From an uncultured Anaerotruncus sp. (GTDB lineage: Bacteria; Bacillota; Clostridia; Oscillospirales; Ruminococcaceae), in NCBI RefSeq assembly GCF_902490045.1, contig NZ_CABUCJ010000093.1, positions 1 through 9,710 of the forward strand: DNA of 9,710 nucleotides. The letters run 5' to 3'. This document shows, piece by piece, positions 1-6,402 of this stretch. The position numbers and the translations under genes were made by a program. Within the stretch, counting starts at the first letter, position 1, and each line of letters opens with the position of its first letter. The notes below the pieces were generated by a model that searched no databases, was not told where the DNA came from, and was given only the letters and a program-made list of their open reading frames with translations.

Positions 1-41
1 CGCCCGGCCCTTCTACATCTACATGCTACATGTCTCCGGGA

Positions 42-938
42 TTATTTTGCCAGCGGAAGCCTTGCGGCGCGCACCTCTTTCATCGTCGGGATCGAGGAGG
101 ACGCGCCCTTTTTGGAGACCGCGAGCGAGGAAGCAGTCGACGCGAGCCTCAGCGCCTCCTCCACCGTCTCCCCTCCCAGCGCCGCCGCGAGGAAAAAGCC
201 GGTGAAGGTGTCGCCCGCGGCCGTCGTGTCCACGACGGGCACGTCGTACACCCCATGGGAGAGCCGCCGCTCCCCCGCCCCGTAGAGGACGCCGCTCTTC
301 CCCAGCGTCAGCACGATACGGGCGCCGGGAAAGCGCGAAAGCATCTCCGGCAGAATTTCCGAGGGGTCCTCCCTGCCGGTGATCTGCGCGCCCTCCACTT
401 CGTTGAGGAGGAAGATGTCCACCTTTTCGAGGCCGCACGCATGCATCCGCTCGTCGAAGGGCGAGGGGTTGAGCGCGATGGTCATCCCCCGCTCGTGCGC
501 CCGGTCGATCAGATAGTCCACAAGGCTGATCTCATTCTGCAGAAGGAGCAGGTCCCCCGTGCCGAAATCCGCGAGGACCGCGTCCGCATATTCCCGCGTG
601 ATCGCGCGGTTCGCGCCGGGGTAGAGCACGATGCTGTTCTGCCCCTTCGCGCTCACCTGGATGATCGCGTTGCCGGTGCGGGTGCCGACGGTGCGCACGC
701 GGCTCACGTCCACGCCCGCCTCCCGGCAGACGTCAAGCAGCATGCCTCCGTCCTCCCCCACCATGCCCGCGTGGCAGACCTCGGCGCCCGCGCGCGCGAG
801 CGCCACCGACTGGTTGAGGCCCTTGCCGCCCGGGAAGACCTCGAGGCCGCGCGAGGTGATCGTCTCGCCGGGCGCGACGATGTGGTCGAGGGAATAGACA
901 TAGTCGATGTTGAGGGAGCCGAAGTTCAATACACGCAT
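42..938 (-). CDS. rbsK: Ribokinase (PfkB-family sugar kinase)
   Basis: A 298-residue cytosolic kinase expected to convert D-ribose plus ATP to ribose 5-phosphate. Seen directly: an N-terminal substrate-side segment with PGETI (23-27), the first PfkB signature GGKGLNQ (37-43), an NE pair at 179-180 in the typical mid-domain position, and the second PfkB signature DTTAAGDTF (237-245) with catalytic base Asp243. Length and spacing match bacterial RbsK (about 300). The ATG at 938 follows a GGAGGG site 7 nt upstream that touches the TGA of the preceding gene, so translation is probably coupled. It is the last operon gene in the window and ends 41 nt from the edge, with no terminator seen. In a nucleoside-transport operon it would use ribose freed by a nucleosidase. 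Other PfkB substrates (nucleosides, pseudouridine) cannot be fully excluded, but the sequence resembles RbsK most. Confidence 0.9.
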   Translation of the reverse strand: MRVLNFGSLNIDYVYSLDHIVAPGETITSRGLEVFPGGKGLNQSVALARAGAEVCHAGMVGEDGGMLLDVCREAGVDVSRVRTVGTRTGNAIIQVSAKGQNSIVLYPGANRAITREYADAVLADFGTGDLLLLQNEISLVDYLIDRAHERGMTIALNPSPFDERMHACGLEKVDIFLLNEVEGAQITGREDPSEILPEMLSRFPGARIVLTLGKSGVLYGAGERRLSHGVYDVPVVDTTAAGDTFTGFFLAAALGGETVEEALRLASTASSLAVSKKGASSSIPTMKEVRAARLPLAK

Positions 939-950
939 CGCGGGCCCTCC

Positions 951-1430
951 TCAGTATTCGAGCGCGACCGGCCCGCCGCTCACCGGCAGCCAGTCGGCGG
1001 GACGCTCCCCCGCCTTCGCGAGGTAGTAGTACCCGGCGGGCTTCCCGAGCCCGCGGCAGGCGTCGTGCCAGACCTCCCGCGCCATGACGGCCGCTTCCCC
1101 GGGGGAGAGCACCACCGCGCGCACATCCTCCGCGCGCGGCGGCTCGCCGCCGCGCGGCAGCGCCACGCAGAGGATGACCGGCTCCGCCATGCAGAAGATC
1201 GCCTCCTCGGTGTGGGAGTGCTTCTCCATCGAGCGCACCTCGCAGGGCGCCGCCCCGCCGATCGTGTAGCCCAGATGTCCGGGGGTGTCGATGAGGGGCG
1301 TTCTGGTCATGTGGTCCTCATAGACCTCGGTTTTTGTGTGGGACACCCGTTCGGCGTCCTCCTTCAGATTGTAGTAGGTCCCGTAGGGGGAAAAGTCGAA
1401 CTCCCCGATGGGGATCGCCTTGATGGTCAT
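951..1430 (-). CDS. Ureidoglycolate lyase-like (AllA superfamily) cupin protein
   Basis: A 159-residue cytosolic protein resembling AllA, which splits ureidoglycolate to glyoxylate and urea in allantoin breakdown. The similarity lies in the C-terminal two thirds: EKHSHTEEAIFCM lines up with the E. coli ERHPLGTQAFIPM segment, VILCVALPRGGEPP with its VVVVALGDDKP strand, and AREVWHDAC with HRNVWHHP. Length is close to AllA (about 160). I chose the ATG at 1430 because GGAAAGGG lies 9 nt upstream; the in-frame TTG at 1439 sits directly against that site and is unlikely. The gene begins 22 nt after the second permease and ends 12 nt before the ribokinase. No other allantoin or ureide gene is visible, so ureidoglycolate may not be the substrate. 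The extra His (HSH instead of HPL) could alter metal or ligand contacts. Fold assignment is fairly sure; the reaction is not. Confidence 0.7.
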   Translation of the reverse strand: MTIKAIPIGEFDFSPYGTYYNLKEDAERVSHTKTEVYEDHMTRTPLIDTPGHLGYTIGGAAPCEVRSMEKHSHTEEAIFCMAEPVILCVALPRGGEPPRAEDVRAVVLSPGEAAVMAREVWHDACRGLGKPAGYYYLAKAGERPADWLPVSGGPVALEY

Positions 1431-1452
1431 CCTATCCAACCCTTTCCGGCCG

Positions 1453-2358
1453 TCAGACGGCGTTTTTCTTGAGCTGATCGAGGTTCGTCAGGCACATCAC
1501 CACGACGGTGGCGATATAGGGGGTCATCAGCACGAGCTGCGAGGGGATGTTGAAGCTCTGGAGGCCGACCGACACCGCGTCCGCGAACGCGAAGATCAGG
1601 CAGGCGAAGAACGCCTTGAAGGGGTCGCCCTTGCCGATGCGCGCGGCCGAGACCGCGAGGAAGCCCTTGCCGGCGGACATGTTCTCGGTGAACATCGAGA
1701 TGCCGCTCAGCGGCAGGCAGGCTCCCGCCGCGCCCGCGAGCACGCCGGTGATGATCAGCGAGGCCCATTTGTACTTGGTCACCGAGACGCCCGCGCTCTG
1801 GATCGCCTTCTCGTTAAGGCCGACGCCCCGCAGGCGCAGGCCGAAGCGGGTCTTGTACATGACGATCTGCGAGACGATCACGACGGCGAAGGCCGCGTAG
1901 ACAAGGATGTTGTGGTTGTTGAGCAGCTCTCCCACGAAGGGGATCTTCCCCAGCAGCGGGATATCGATGCTGCCGAAGCTCTTGATGCGCGGATCCATGA
2001 TCGAGCCGCGGATGTGGAAGATGTTGAAGAGGAGCAGCGAGGTGAGTCCCCACGCGCTCAGATTCATCGCGATGCCGACGACGATCGGGTCGGACTTGAA
2101 GTGCAGCACGAAGGTGCCGAAGATCGCGGACATCACGACGCCGCTGACCATGCCGAACAGGAGTCCCATGAACGCGCTTTCAAAGAGGTAGCTGCCCCAG
2201 GTGGCGAAGAAGGCGCTCGTGAGCACGTAGCTTTCCAGCCCGATGTTGAAGATCTTTGCCTTGTGGCCGAAGACGCTGCCCATCGTGGCCAGCGCAAGCG
2301 GCGCGGACAGGCGGACGGTCGCCGCCAGCGTGGAGGTGCTCAGCAGAATTCCCAGCAT
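1453..2358 (-). CDS. Nucleoside-type ABC transporter permease (NupQ/YufQ-like)
   Basis: A 301-residue integral membrane protein, one of the two different permeases of the uptake transporter. Multiple hydrophobic segments are visible, for example around 62-85, 92-112, 150-168, 198-216, 247-265 and 276-290. Family marks are FNIGLESYV (37-45), RGVGLNEKAIQSAGV (177-191), which resembles the cytoplasmic coupling loop, and FTENMSAGKGFLAVSA (223-238), characteristic of the BPL_LivH-type sugar and nucleoside permeases. The ATG at 2358 was chosen because it lies one base after the upstream permease TGA and gives the usual hydrophobic N-terminus; upstream in-frame starts would read through the neighbouring gene's tail with non-conserved sequence. 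It should pair with the permease encoded just before it and be driven by the ATPase. The exact substrate cannot be read from the sequence. Confidence 0.9.
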   Translation of the reverse strand: MLGILLSTSTLAATVRLSAPLALATMGSVFGHKAKIFNIGLESYVLTSAFFATWGSYLFESAFMGLLFGMVSGVVMSAIFGTFVLHFKSDPIVVGIAMNLSAWGLTSLLLFNIFHIRGSIMDPRIKSFGSIDIPLLGKIPFVGELLNNHNILVYAAFAVVIVSQIVMYKTRFGLRLRGVGLNEKAIQSAGVSVTKYKWASLIITGVLAGAAGACLPLSGISMFTENMSAGKGFLAVSAARIGKGDPFKAFFACLIFAFADAVSVGLQSFNIPSQLVLMTPYIATVVVMCLTNLDQLKKNAV

Positions 2359-2359
2359 C

Positions 2360-3454
2360 TCACTGCACCCCGCTTTCCTGTTTGCGCAGCATGCGCAGTT
2401 GTTTCTGGTCGCAGAACCACTTGTAGAGCGCCTCGTAGTCGATCGCGACAAGCAGCACGAAGAGCGCCTGGAGCACCGAAATCACCAGCCGGTTGGTCTC
2501 GGTGACGCGTTCCATGTGGAAGGAGCCGCTCTTGAGCGCGCCCCAGATGAAGGAGATGAAGATGACCGCGATGGGGTTGTTTTTGGCGATCGAGGCGATC
2601 ATGACGCCGTCCCAGCCGAGGTTGGTGGCGAAGCCGGGGCGGAACTTGCCGAAGGTGCCCATCATCTCGGTGCCGCCGCACATGCCCGCGATGAACCCGC
2701 TGAGCAGGAAGATCGTCAGGAAGGTGCTCTTGTAGTTGACGCCGCCGAACTTGGAGAACTTGAGGTTTTCACCGACCATCTTGAGCTCGTACCCCTTGAC
2801 GGTGTACTTGTAGAGCAGGTGCACCAGGACCGCGACGCCGATGGCGATGAAGATGGCCGTCGTCGCGCTCGTGCGCGGCAGCAGCACCGACAGGCGCGCG
2901 GTCGGCTGCATGTCCGGGGTGGCGATCGCGTCGGCCAGTTCGGACGCGTCGAAGCCCATGTACTTGAAGGTCAGGTACTCGGTGAAGAGCAGCGCCGCAT
3001 AGTTGAGCATGAGGGTGCTGATGAGCTCGTTGACGTCGAGCAGCAGCTTGAGGATGGCGGGGATGAAGGAGAAGATCATGCCGCTGAGTCCTGCCACCAG
3101 CAGGCAGACGACGATATGTACCCCGCGGGGCATGAGCAGCTGGTAGCCGACGACCGCCGAGACGAAGGCGCCGAAATACATCTGCCCCTCGATGCCCACG
3201 TTCCAGATGCCCGATTTGAAGGCGATGACCGCGGAGATGCCGGTGATGATGCTCGGGGTTGCCCAGCGGATCGTCGTGCCGATCGCGCTGACGCTGCCGA
3301 ACGCGCCCACGCCGAGCGCCTTGAAGGCCTCCGCCGGGCTGTTGCCCTGGGAGAGGATGATGATCGATCCGATGACCGCGACCAGCAGCGCCGCGACGAG
3401 GTATTTGAGAACGGTGAGCTTTCCGTTCGTGGAAAGCCTGAGGTTAAGCTTCAT
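2360..3454 (-). CDS. Nucleoside-type ABC transporter permease (NupP/YufP-like)
   Basis: A 364-residue membrane protein, the larger permease of the pair. An N-terminal membrane segment (about 14-35) is followed by a core with the family motif NVGIEGQMYFGA (85-96), VNELISTLMLNYAA (141-154) and a C-terminal WDGVMIASIAKNNPIAVIF stretch (281-299), all typical of the permease that partners BmpA-family binding proteins. A charged C-terminal tail follows the last membrane segment. The ATG at 3454 lies inside the 3' end of the ATPase gene (11-nt overlap), with GGGAGG about 8-9 nt upstream, which indicates translational coupling. The downstream permease starts one base after its stop. The two permeases differ in length and motifs, as usual for this heterodimeric type. 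Substrate (nucleoside rather than simple sugar) is inferred from family and neighbours. Confidence 0.9.
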   Translation of the reverse strand: MKLNLRLSTNGKLTVLKYLVAALLVAVIGSIIILSQGNSPAEAFKALGVGAFGSVSAIGTTIRWATPSIITGISAVIAFKSGIWNVGIEGQMYFGAFVSAVVGYQLLMPRGVHIVVCLLVAGLSGMIFSFIPAILKLLLDVNELISTLMLNYAALLFTEYLTFKYMGFDASELADAIATPDMQPTARLSVLLPRTSATTAIFIAIGVAVLVHLLYKYTVKGYELKMVGENLKFSKFGGVNYKSTFLTIFLLSGFIAGMCGGTEMMGTFGKFRPGFATNLGWDGVMIASIAKNNPIAVIFISFIWGALKSGSFHMERVTETNRLVISVLQALFVLLVAIDYEALYKWFCDQKQLRMLRKQESGVQ

Positions 3455-4970
3455 CCCTTTTCCCTCCCAACATGTACATGCCGACCGTCTGCTCGTCCAG
3501 CTCGCCGGTATTCAGCAGGTTTCCGGTGATCTCGCCGTTATACATGACGAGGATGCGGTCGCTGAGCTCCATGACCTCGCCGAGCTCGTGGCTCACGAGC
3601 AGCACCGAGACGCCCGCCTCCGCGATCTGGATGATCTTCTGCCAGATAAACTCGATCGCGCCCACGTCGATGCCGCGGGTGGGGTCCTCGACGACCAGCA
3701 GGTCGTTCTCCTGGCAGAACTCCCGCCCGACGACCACCTTCTGGATGTTGCCGCCCGAGAGGGTGCCGATCTGCGTGTAGACGCTTTCGGTCTTGACCGA
3801 GAAGTCGTCGACCACCTGCCTGGAGAACCCTTCGGCCTCCTTTTTGTTGACGAGCAGCGGGTTTTTGAACTTGTGGGCCACATGGTAACCCATGATGCAG
3901 TTTTCCAGGATGCTCGAATCCCGGGCGCAGCCGGTGCCGAGGCGGTCCTGCGGGACATAGCCGATCTTGTCGACCCGGTGGCCGCGCGGGGAGAGATGGG
4001 TGATGTTCTCCCCCTTGTAGCGGATCTCGCCCGCCTCGGGCCTGCGCAGCCCAAAGAGGCTTTCGATCAGCTCTCCCTGCCCCGAGCCCGCGACCCCGGC
4101 GATGCCGACGATCTCGCCCTTTTTCACCGAGAAGCTCACGTTTTTGACCTTGACGACGCCGTCGTCGCTCCTGACGGTCAAATCCTTCACGGCCAGCAGG
4201 TCCCCGCCGATCTCCTTTTCCTGCTTCTGGGTGTTGAAGAGCACCTCACGCCCGACCATCAGGCTCGCGAGCAGCTGTTCGCTGGCCTCGGCGGGCGTCA
4301 GATTGCCGGTGACGCGGCCGTTTTTGAGCACCGTAATATAGTCAGAGATCTCCATTACCTCTTTGAGCTTGTGGGTAATCAGGATCACAGTTTTTCCGTG
4401 TTCAGTCAGATAGCGGATCGCATCGAACAAGCCTTCGATTCCCTGCGGGGTGAGCACCGCGGTCGGCTCGTCGAGGATGATGATGTCCGCGCCCTTGTAG
4501 AGGACCTTGACGATCTCCACCTGCTGAAGGAGCGAAACCGGCAGGTCCTGCGCCTTTTCGTCCAGCGGGATGGAGAACTGGTACTTGTCGCAGATCTCCT
4601 GGATATCCTTCCTCGCCTTTTTCCTGTCCAGAAAATATCCCATGCGGGTGGTCTCAAAGCCCATCATGAGATTTTCCAGCACCGTCAGCTCGGGATAGAG
4701 CATGAATTCCTGGTGAACCATGCCGATCCCGCATTTCGCCGCGTCGTTGGGGTTGCGGAACACGACCTTTTTGCCGTTGACGAACACCTCGCCCTTGCTC
4801 GGCTTATAGATGCCTGCGATCATGTTCATCAGCGTCGACTTGCCCGCGCCGTTCTCCCCGATGATCGAATGCACCGACGCGCGCTTCACCGTCATGTTGA
4901 TGTCCTCGTTCGCCACAAGCGAGCCGAAGTATTTGCACATCCCCTTGACTTCCAGAATGACATCTTCCAT
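3444..4970 (-). CDS. Double-domain ABC transporter ATPase (NupO/YufO-like, simple sugar/nucleoside type)
   Basis: A 508-residue cytosolic ATPase with two fused nucleotide-binding domains that powers the permease pair. Domain 1 has Walker A GENGAGKST (38-46), Q-loop Gln87, a degenerate signature LPVSLLQQ (143-150), Walker B IIILDEPT (163-170) and His200. Domain 2 has a degenerate Walker A GVAGSGQGE (292-300), Q-loop Gln341, signature LSGGNIQ (404-410), Walker B region VVEDPT (426-431) and His461. Domain-1 Walker A plus the domain-2 signature would make one consensus ATP site; the other is degenerate, as is common in this family. The start at 4970 is set by GGAGG five bases upstream. An open frame continues 61 codons further upstream but runs through the palindromic repeat region and is not conserved-looking. 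The gene follows the 281-nt structured gap and overlaps the first permease by 11 nt. Confidence 0.93.
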   Translation of the reverse strand: MEDVILEVKGMCKYFGSLVANEDINMTVKRASVHSIIGENGAGKSTLMNMIAGIYKPSKGEVFVNGKKVVFRNPNDAAKCGIGMVHQEFMLYPELTVLENLMMGFETTRMGYFLDRKKARKDIQEICDKYQFSIPLDEKAQDLPVSLLQQVEIVKVLYKGADIIILDEPTAVLTPQGIEGLFDAIRYLTEHGKTVILITHKLKEVMEISDYITVLKNGRVTGNLTPAEASEQLLASLMVGREVLFNTQKQEKEIGGDLLAVKDLTVRSDDGVVKVKNVSFSVKKGEIVGIAGVAGSGQGELIESLFGLRRPEAGEIRYKGENITHLSPRGHRVDKIGYVPQDRLGTGCARDSSILENCIMGYHVAHKFKNPLLVNKKEAEGFSRQVVDDFSVKTESVYTQIGTLSGGNIQKVVVGREFCQENDLLVVEDPTRGIDVGAIEFIWQKIIQIAEAGVSVLLVSHELGEVMELSDRILVMYNGEITGNLLNTGELDEQTVGMYMLGGKRDEA

Positions 4971-4975
4971 AATTG

Positions 4976-4980
4976 CCTCC
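4976..4980 (-). promoter_or_regulatory. Ribosome binding site deciding the ATPase start
   Basis: On the minus strand GGAGG is followed by the five bases CAATT and then the ATG at 4970. The strong match and ideal spacing place the ATPase start here rather than at upstream in-frame ATG codons in the repeat region. Confidence 0.85.
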
Positions 4981-5014
4981 ATCCTGAGCGGAACCATTCC
5001 GTCCGTTGGATTAT

Positions 5015-5043
5015 TCGGCGGGCGGCAGGAGCCTTCCTGCCGC
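5015..5043. repeat. Palindromic repeat copy A
   Basis: A 29-bp unit identical to copy B except for one loop base. It forms a perfect 9-bp stem (5022-5030 with 5035-5043, arm GCGGCAGGA) closed by a 4-nt GCCT loop, with the shared flank TCGGCGG on its left. It lies 44 bp upstream of the ATPase start. Confidence 0.8.
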
Positions 5044-5047
5044 GCCA

Positions 5048-5074
5048 GCTTGTCGAACATGTTTTTCGACAAGC
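5048..5074. repeat. Inverted repeat, 10-bp stem
   Basis: Arms GCTTGTCGAA (5048-5057) and TTCGACAAGC (5065-5074) pair perfectly around the 7-nt loop CATGTTT. It is less GC-rich than the flanking palindromes and no T-run follows on either strand, so a terminator role is unlikely. It is probably part of the same structured segment. Confidence 0.75.
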
Positions 5075-5203
5075 CGAGCGCCCGCTGCGGCGGGGTGATC
5101 CGCTCGCTGTGCTCGCTCAACGTGCGGTAGGAACCTACGGTTCCCCCACACACGCCCCCTCCCTTTCGGTCTGATGGGGCTTGCCGGCCATGATTTTCGA
5201 CGG

Positions 5204-5232
5204 TCGGCGGGCGGCAGGAGCTTTCCTGCCGC
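5204..5232. repeat. Palindromic repeat copy B, just after the binding-protein gene
   Basis: Second copy of the 29-bp unit, in the same orientation as copy A, 28 of 29 bases identical. Here the stem extends to 11 perfect pairs (5209-5219 with 5224-5234, arm GGGCGGCAGGA) around a GCTT loop. It begins about 18 nt beyond the stop codon of the binding-protein gene, the position where REP-like hairpins protect highly expressed binding-protein messages. Confidence 0.8.
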
Positions 5233-5251
5233 CCACCGGAGCGTTCGGGGG

Positions 5252-6340
5252 TTATTTTACGACGTTTTCGTCCTCAGTGACCTGGATGGTGCCGTTCTTG
5301 ATGCCCTCGACGACCTCGAGCACGCCGTCCTGCAGCTCCTTGGGGAGCTTGTCAAAGTCGCGCTGATCGTACATCGGGAGCCCCTGCGCCAGGCCGTAGG
5401 GCTTGTCGCCGCTCTCGTAGGTGCCGTCGAACACGCTCTTGCCTTCCACATAGAGGGCCTCGTCGAACGGCTTGAGGGCGGACCAGAAGACGCACGGGTC
5501 CACTTCGCCCTGCCAGTCGTCGCTGCCGATGCACTTGATGCCCTGATCGGCGCAGCCCGCGATGACGCCGAGGCCGCTGCGGGAGGCGGACTGGAAGATG
5601 AGGTCGACGCCGTTATTCTGGATCATCAGCTTGGCGACTTCCTGGCCCTTGACGGGGTCCTGGTCGTTGCCGACATAGGCGACCTCGACGGGGATGTTCT
5701 CATCGACATAGTGCACGCCGGCGATGAAGCCGTCACGGTACCGGCGGCTGACGGGACGGTCCGCGTGGGCGATGAAGCCCACCTTCTTGACCTCGGTGGT
5801 GTTCGCCGCGAGGTAGCCCGCGATGAAGGAGGAGGCGTACGGGTCGACCGAGATCGAGCTGACGTTCGGCTCGTTCGTCTTCATGTAGACGTCCGCCAGG
5901 ATGAACTTGGTGTCGGGATACTCGGGAGCCACCTTGACGGCCAGCTCGGACAGGTCGCCCCACATACAGTAGACGGGGTTGGCGCCCAGCTCGGCCATCG
6001 CGCGGACCTGGTCCTCATATTCCGCCTTGTCGAGCGTCTCAATGATCTTGAGCTCGGCGCCGGTCTCGGCGGACAGCTTCTCAAGTCCCTTCACGCACAG
6101 CGCGATGAACGGGTCGCCCACGGGGGACGGGATGAGCAGCGCGATCGGCTTGTCGCCGGTCGGGACGCTCGTTTCGGCGGGGGCGGCGTCCTCGGCGGGG
6201 GCGGCGTCCTCGGCGGGCGCGGGGGCCGCTTCGGAAGCGGGGGCCTGGCTGGCCTGCGAGGGGGCGGGGGCGGTCGCGCAGCCCGCGAAGACGCCCGCTA
6301 AGAGCGCGAGGCAGAGAAGCAGAGAGATCGATCTTTTCAT
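5252..6340 (-). CDS. BMP-family nucleoside-binding lipoprotein (BmpA-like)
   Basis: A 362-residue surface lipoprotein that captures substrate for the ABC transporter. Residues 1-20 form a signal peptide (KR start, hydrophobic LLLCLALLAGVF core) ending at a FAGC lipobox, so Cys21 should be lipidated. Residues 22-62 are an Ala/Pro/Glu-rich flexible linker with an AEDAAP tandem repeat. The periplasmic-binding-protein fold then runs from PIALLIPSPVGDPF (65-78) through SVDPYASSFIAGYLAA (164-179), a typical BMP segment, to VTEDENV near the end. This group includes nucleoside receptors such as BmpA and PnrA; GSDDWQ (272-277) occupies the place of the usual ligand-proximal GxDxD region. The ATG at 6340 has AGGAAG 10 nt upstream. 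It lies 62 nt after the glycohydrolase gene and is separated from the ATPase by the structured repeat segment, which fits higher expression of the binding protein. Confidence 0.92.
   Translation of the reverse strand: MKRSISLLLCLALLAGVFAGCATAPAPSQASQAPASEAAPAPAEDAAPAEDAAPAETSVPTGDKPIALLIPSPVGDPFIALCVKGLEKLSAETGAELKIIETLDKAEYEDQVRAMAELGANPVYCMWGDLSELAVKVAPEYPDTKFILADVYMKTNEPNVSSISVDPYASSFIAGYLAANTTEVKKVGFIAHADRPVSRRYRDGFIAGVHYVDENIPVEVAYVGNDQDPVKGQEVAKLMIQNNGVDLIFQSASRSGLGVIAGCADQGIKCIGSDDWQGEVDPCVFWSALKPFDEALYVEGKSVFDGTYESGDKPYGLAQGLPMYDQRDFDKLPKELQDGVLEVVEGIKNGTIQVTEDENVVK
6174..6217. repeat. 18-bp tandem repeat in the lipoprotein linker
   Basis: About 2.4 perfect copies of an 18-bp unit (6174-6191, 6192-6209, partial 6210-6217) encode the repeated AEDAAP hexapeptide of the linker behind the lipid anchor. 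An in-frame unit of this kind can gain or lose copies by slippage, changing only linker length. Confidence 0.85.
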
Positions 6341-6402
6341 TTTTTCATAACTTCCTTTCTTCCTAGCTTATCGTTAAGAGGCTTCCTTTCCTCCTGGGGC
6401 CG

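Larger units (their letters stand above)
4971..5251 (-). other. Structured intergenic segment between binding-protein and ATPase genes
   Basis: A 281-nt non-coding gap inside an otherwise tight operon. It holds two copies of a GC-rich palindromic repeat near its two ends (5015-5043 and 5204-5232), a 10-bp-stem hairpin (5048-5074), a GGAACC/GGTTCC hairpin (5130-5144) and a small CCCGC/GCGGG hairpin (5081-5094). None is followed by a T-run on the minus strand, so they do not look like intrinsic terminators. Inferred role: a folded RNA that stabilises the upstream binding-protein message or limits downstream transporter expression, as REP elements do after other binding-protein genes. It could also be a dispersed repeat or a small non-autonomous mobile element that inserted here. 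Confidence 0.65.

Noticed and set aside
13..31. Three CTACAT copies downstream of the ribokinase gene
   Set aside because: Too short and too close to the window edge to support a repeat or regulatory call.
1431..1439. TTG start for the AllA-like gene at 1439
   Set aside because: The GGAAAGGG site would abut the start codon; the ATG at 1430 has proper spacing.
30..1472. 480-codon plus-strand open frame, and similar long plus-strand frames at 1408-2505, 2243-3529, 3192-5174, 5174-6301 and 6415-7647
   Set aside because: They lie antisense to recognised genes, are rich in Arg, Asp, His and Gly as expected from GC-rich opposite-strand reading, span several genes and match no family.
4971..5153. 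61-codon in-frame N-terminal extension of the ATPase (start at 5153)
   Set aside because: It consists of the palindromic repeat segment read as protein, has no ABC-domain similarity, and a strong GGAGG site supports the start at 4970.
5204..5234. Intrinsic terminator after the binding-protein gene
   Set aside because: The hairpin is strong but no T-run follows on the minus strand; an RNA-stability or repeat role fits better.
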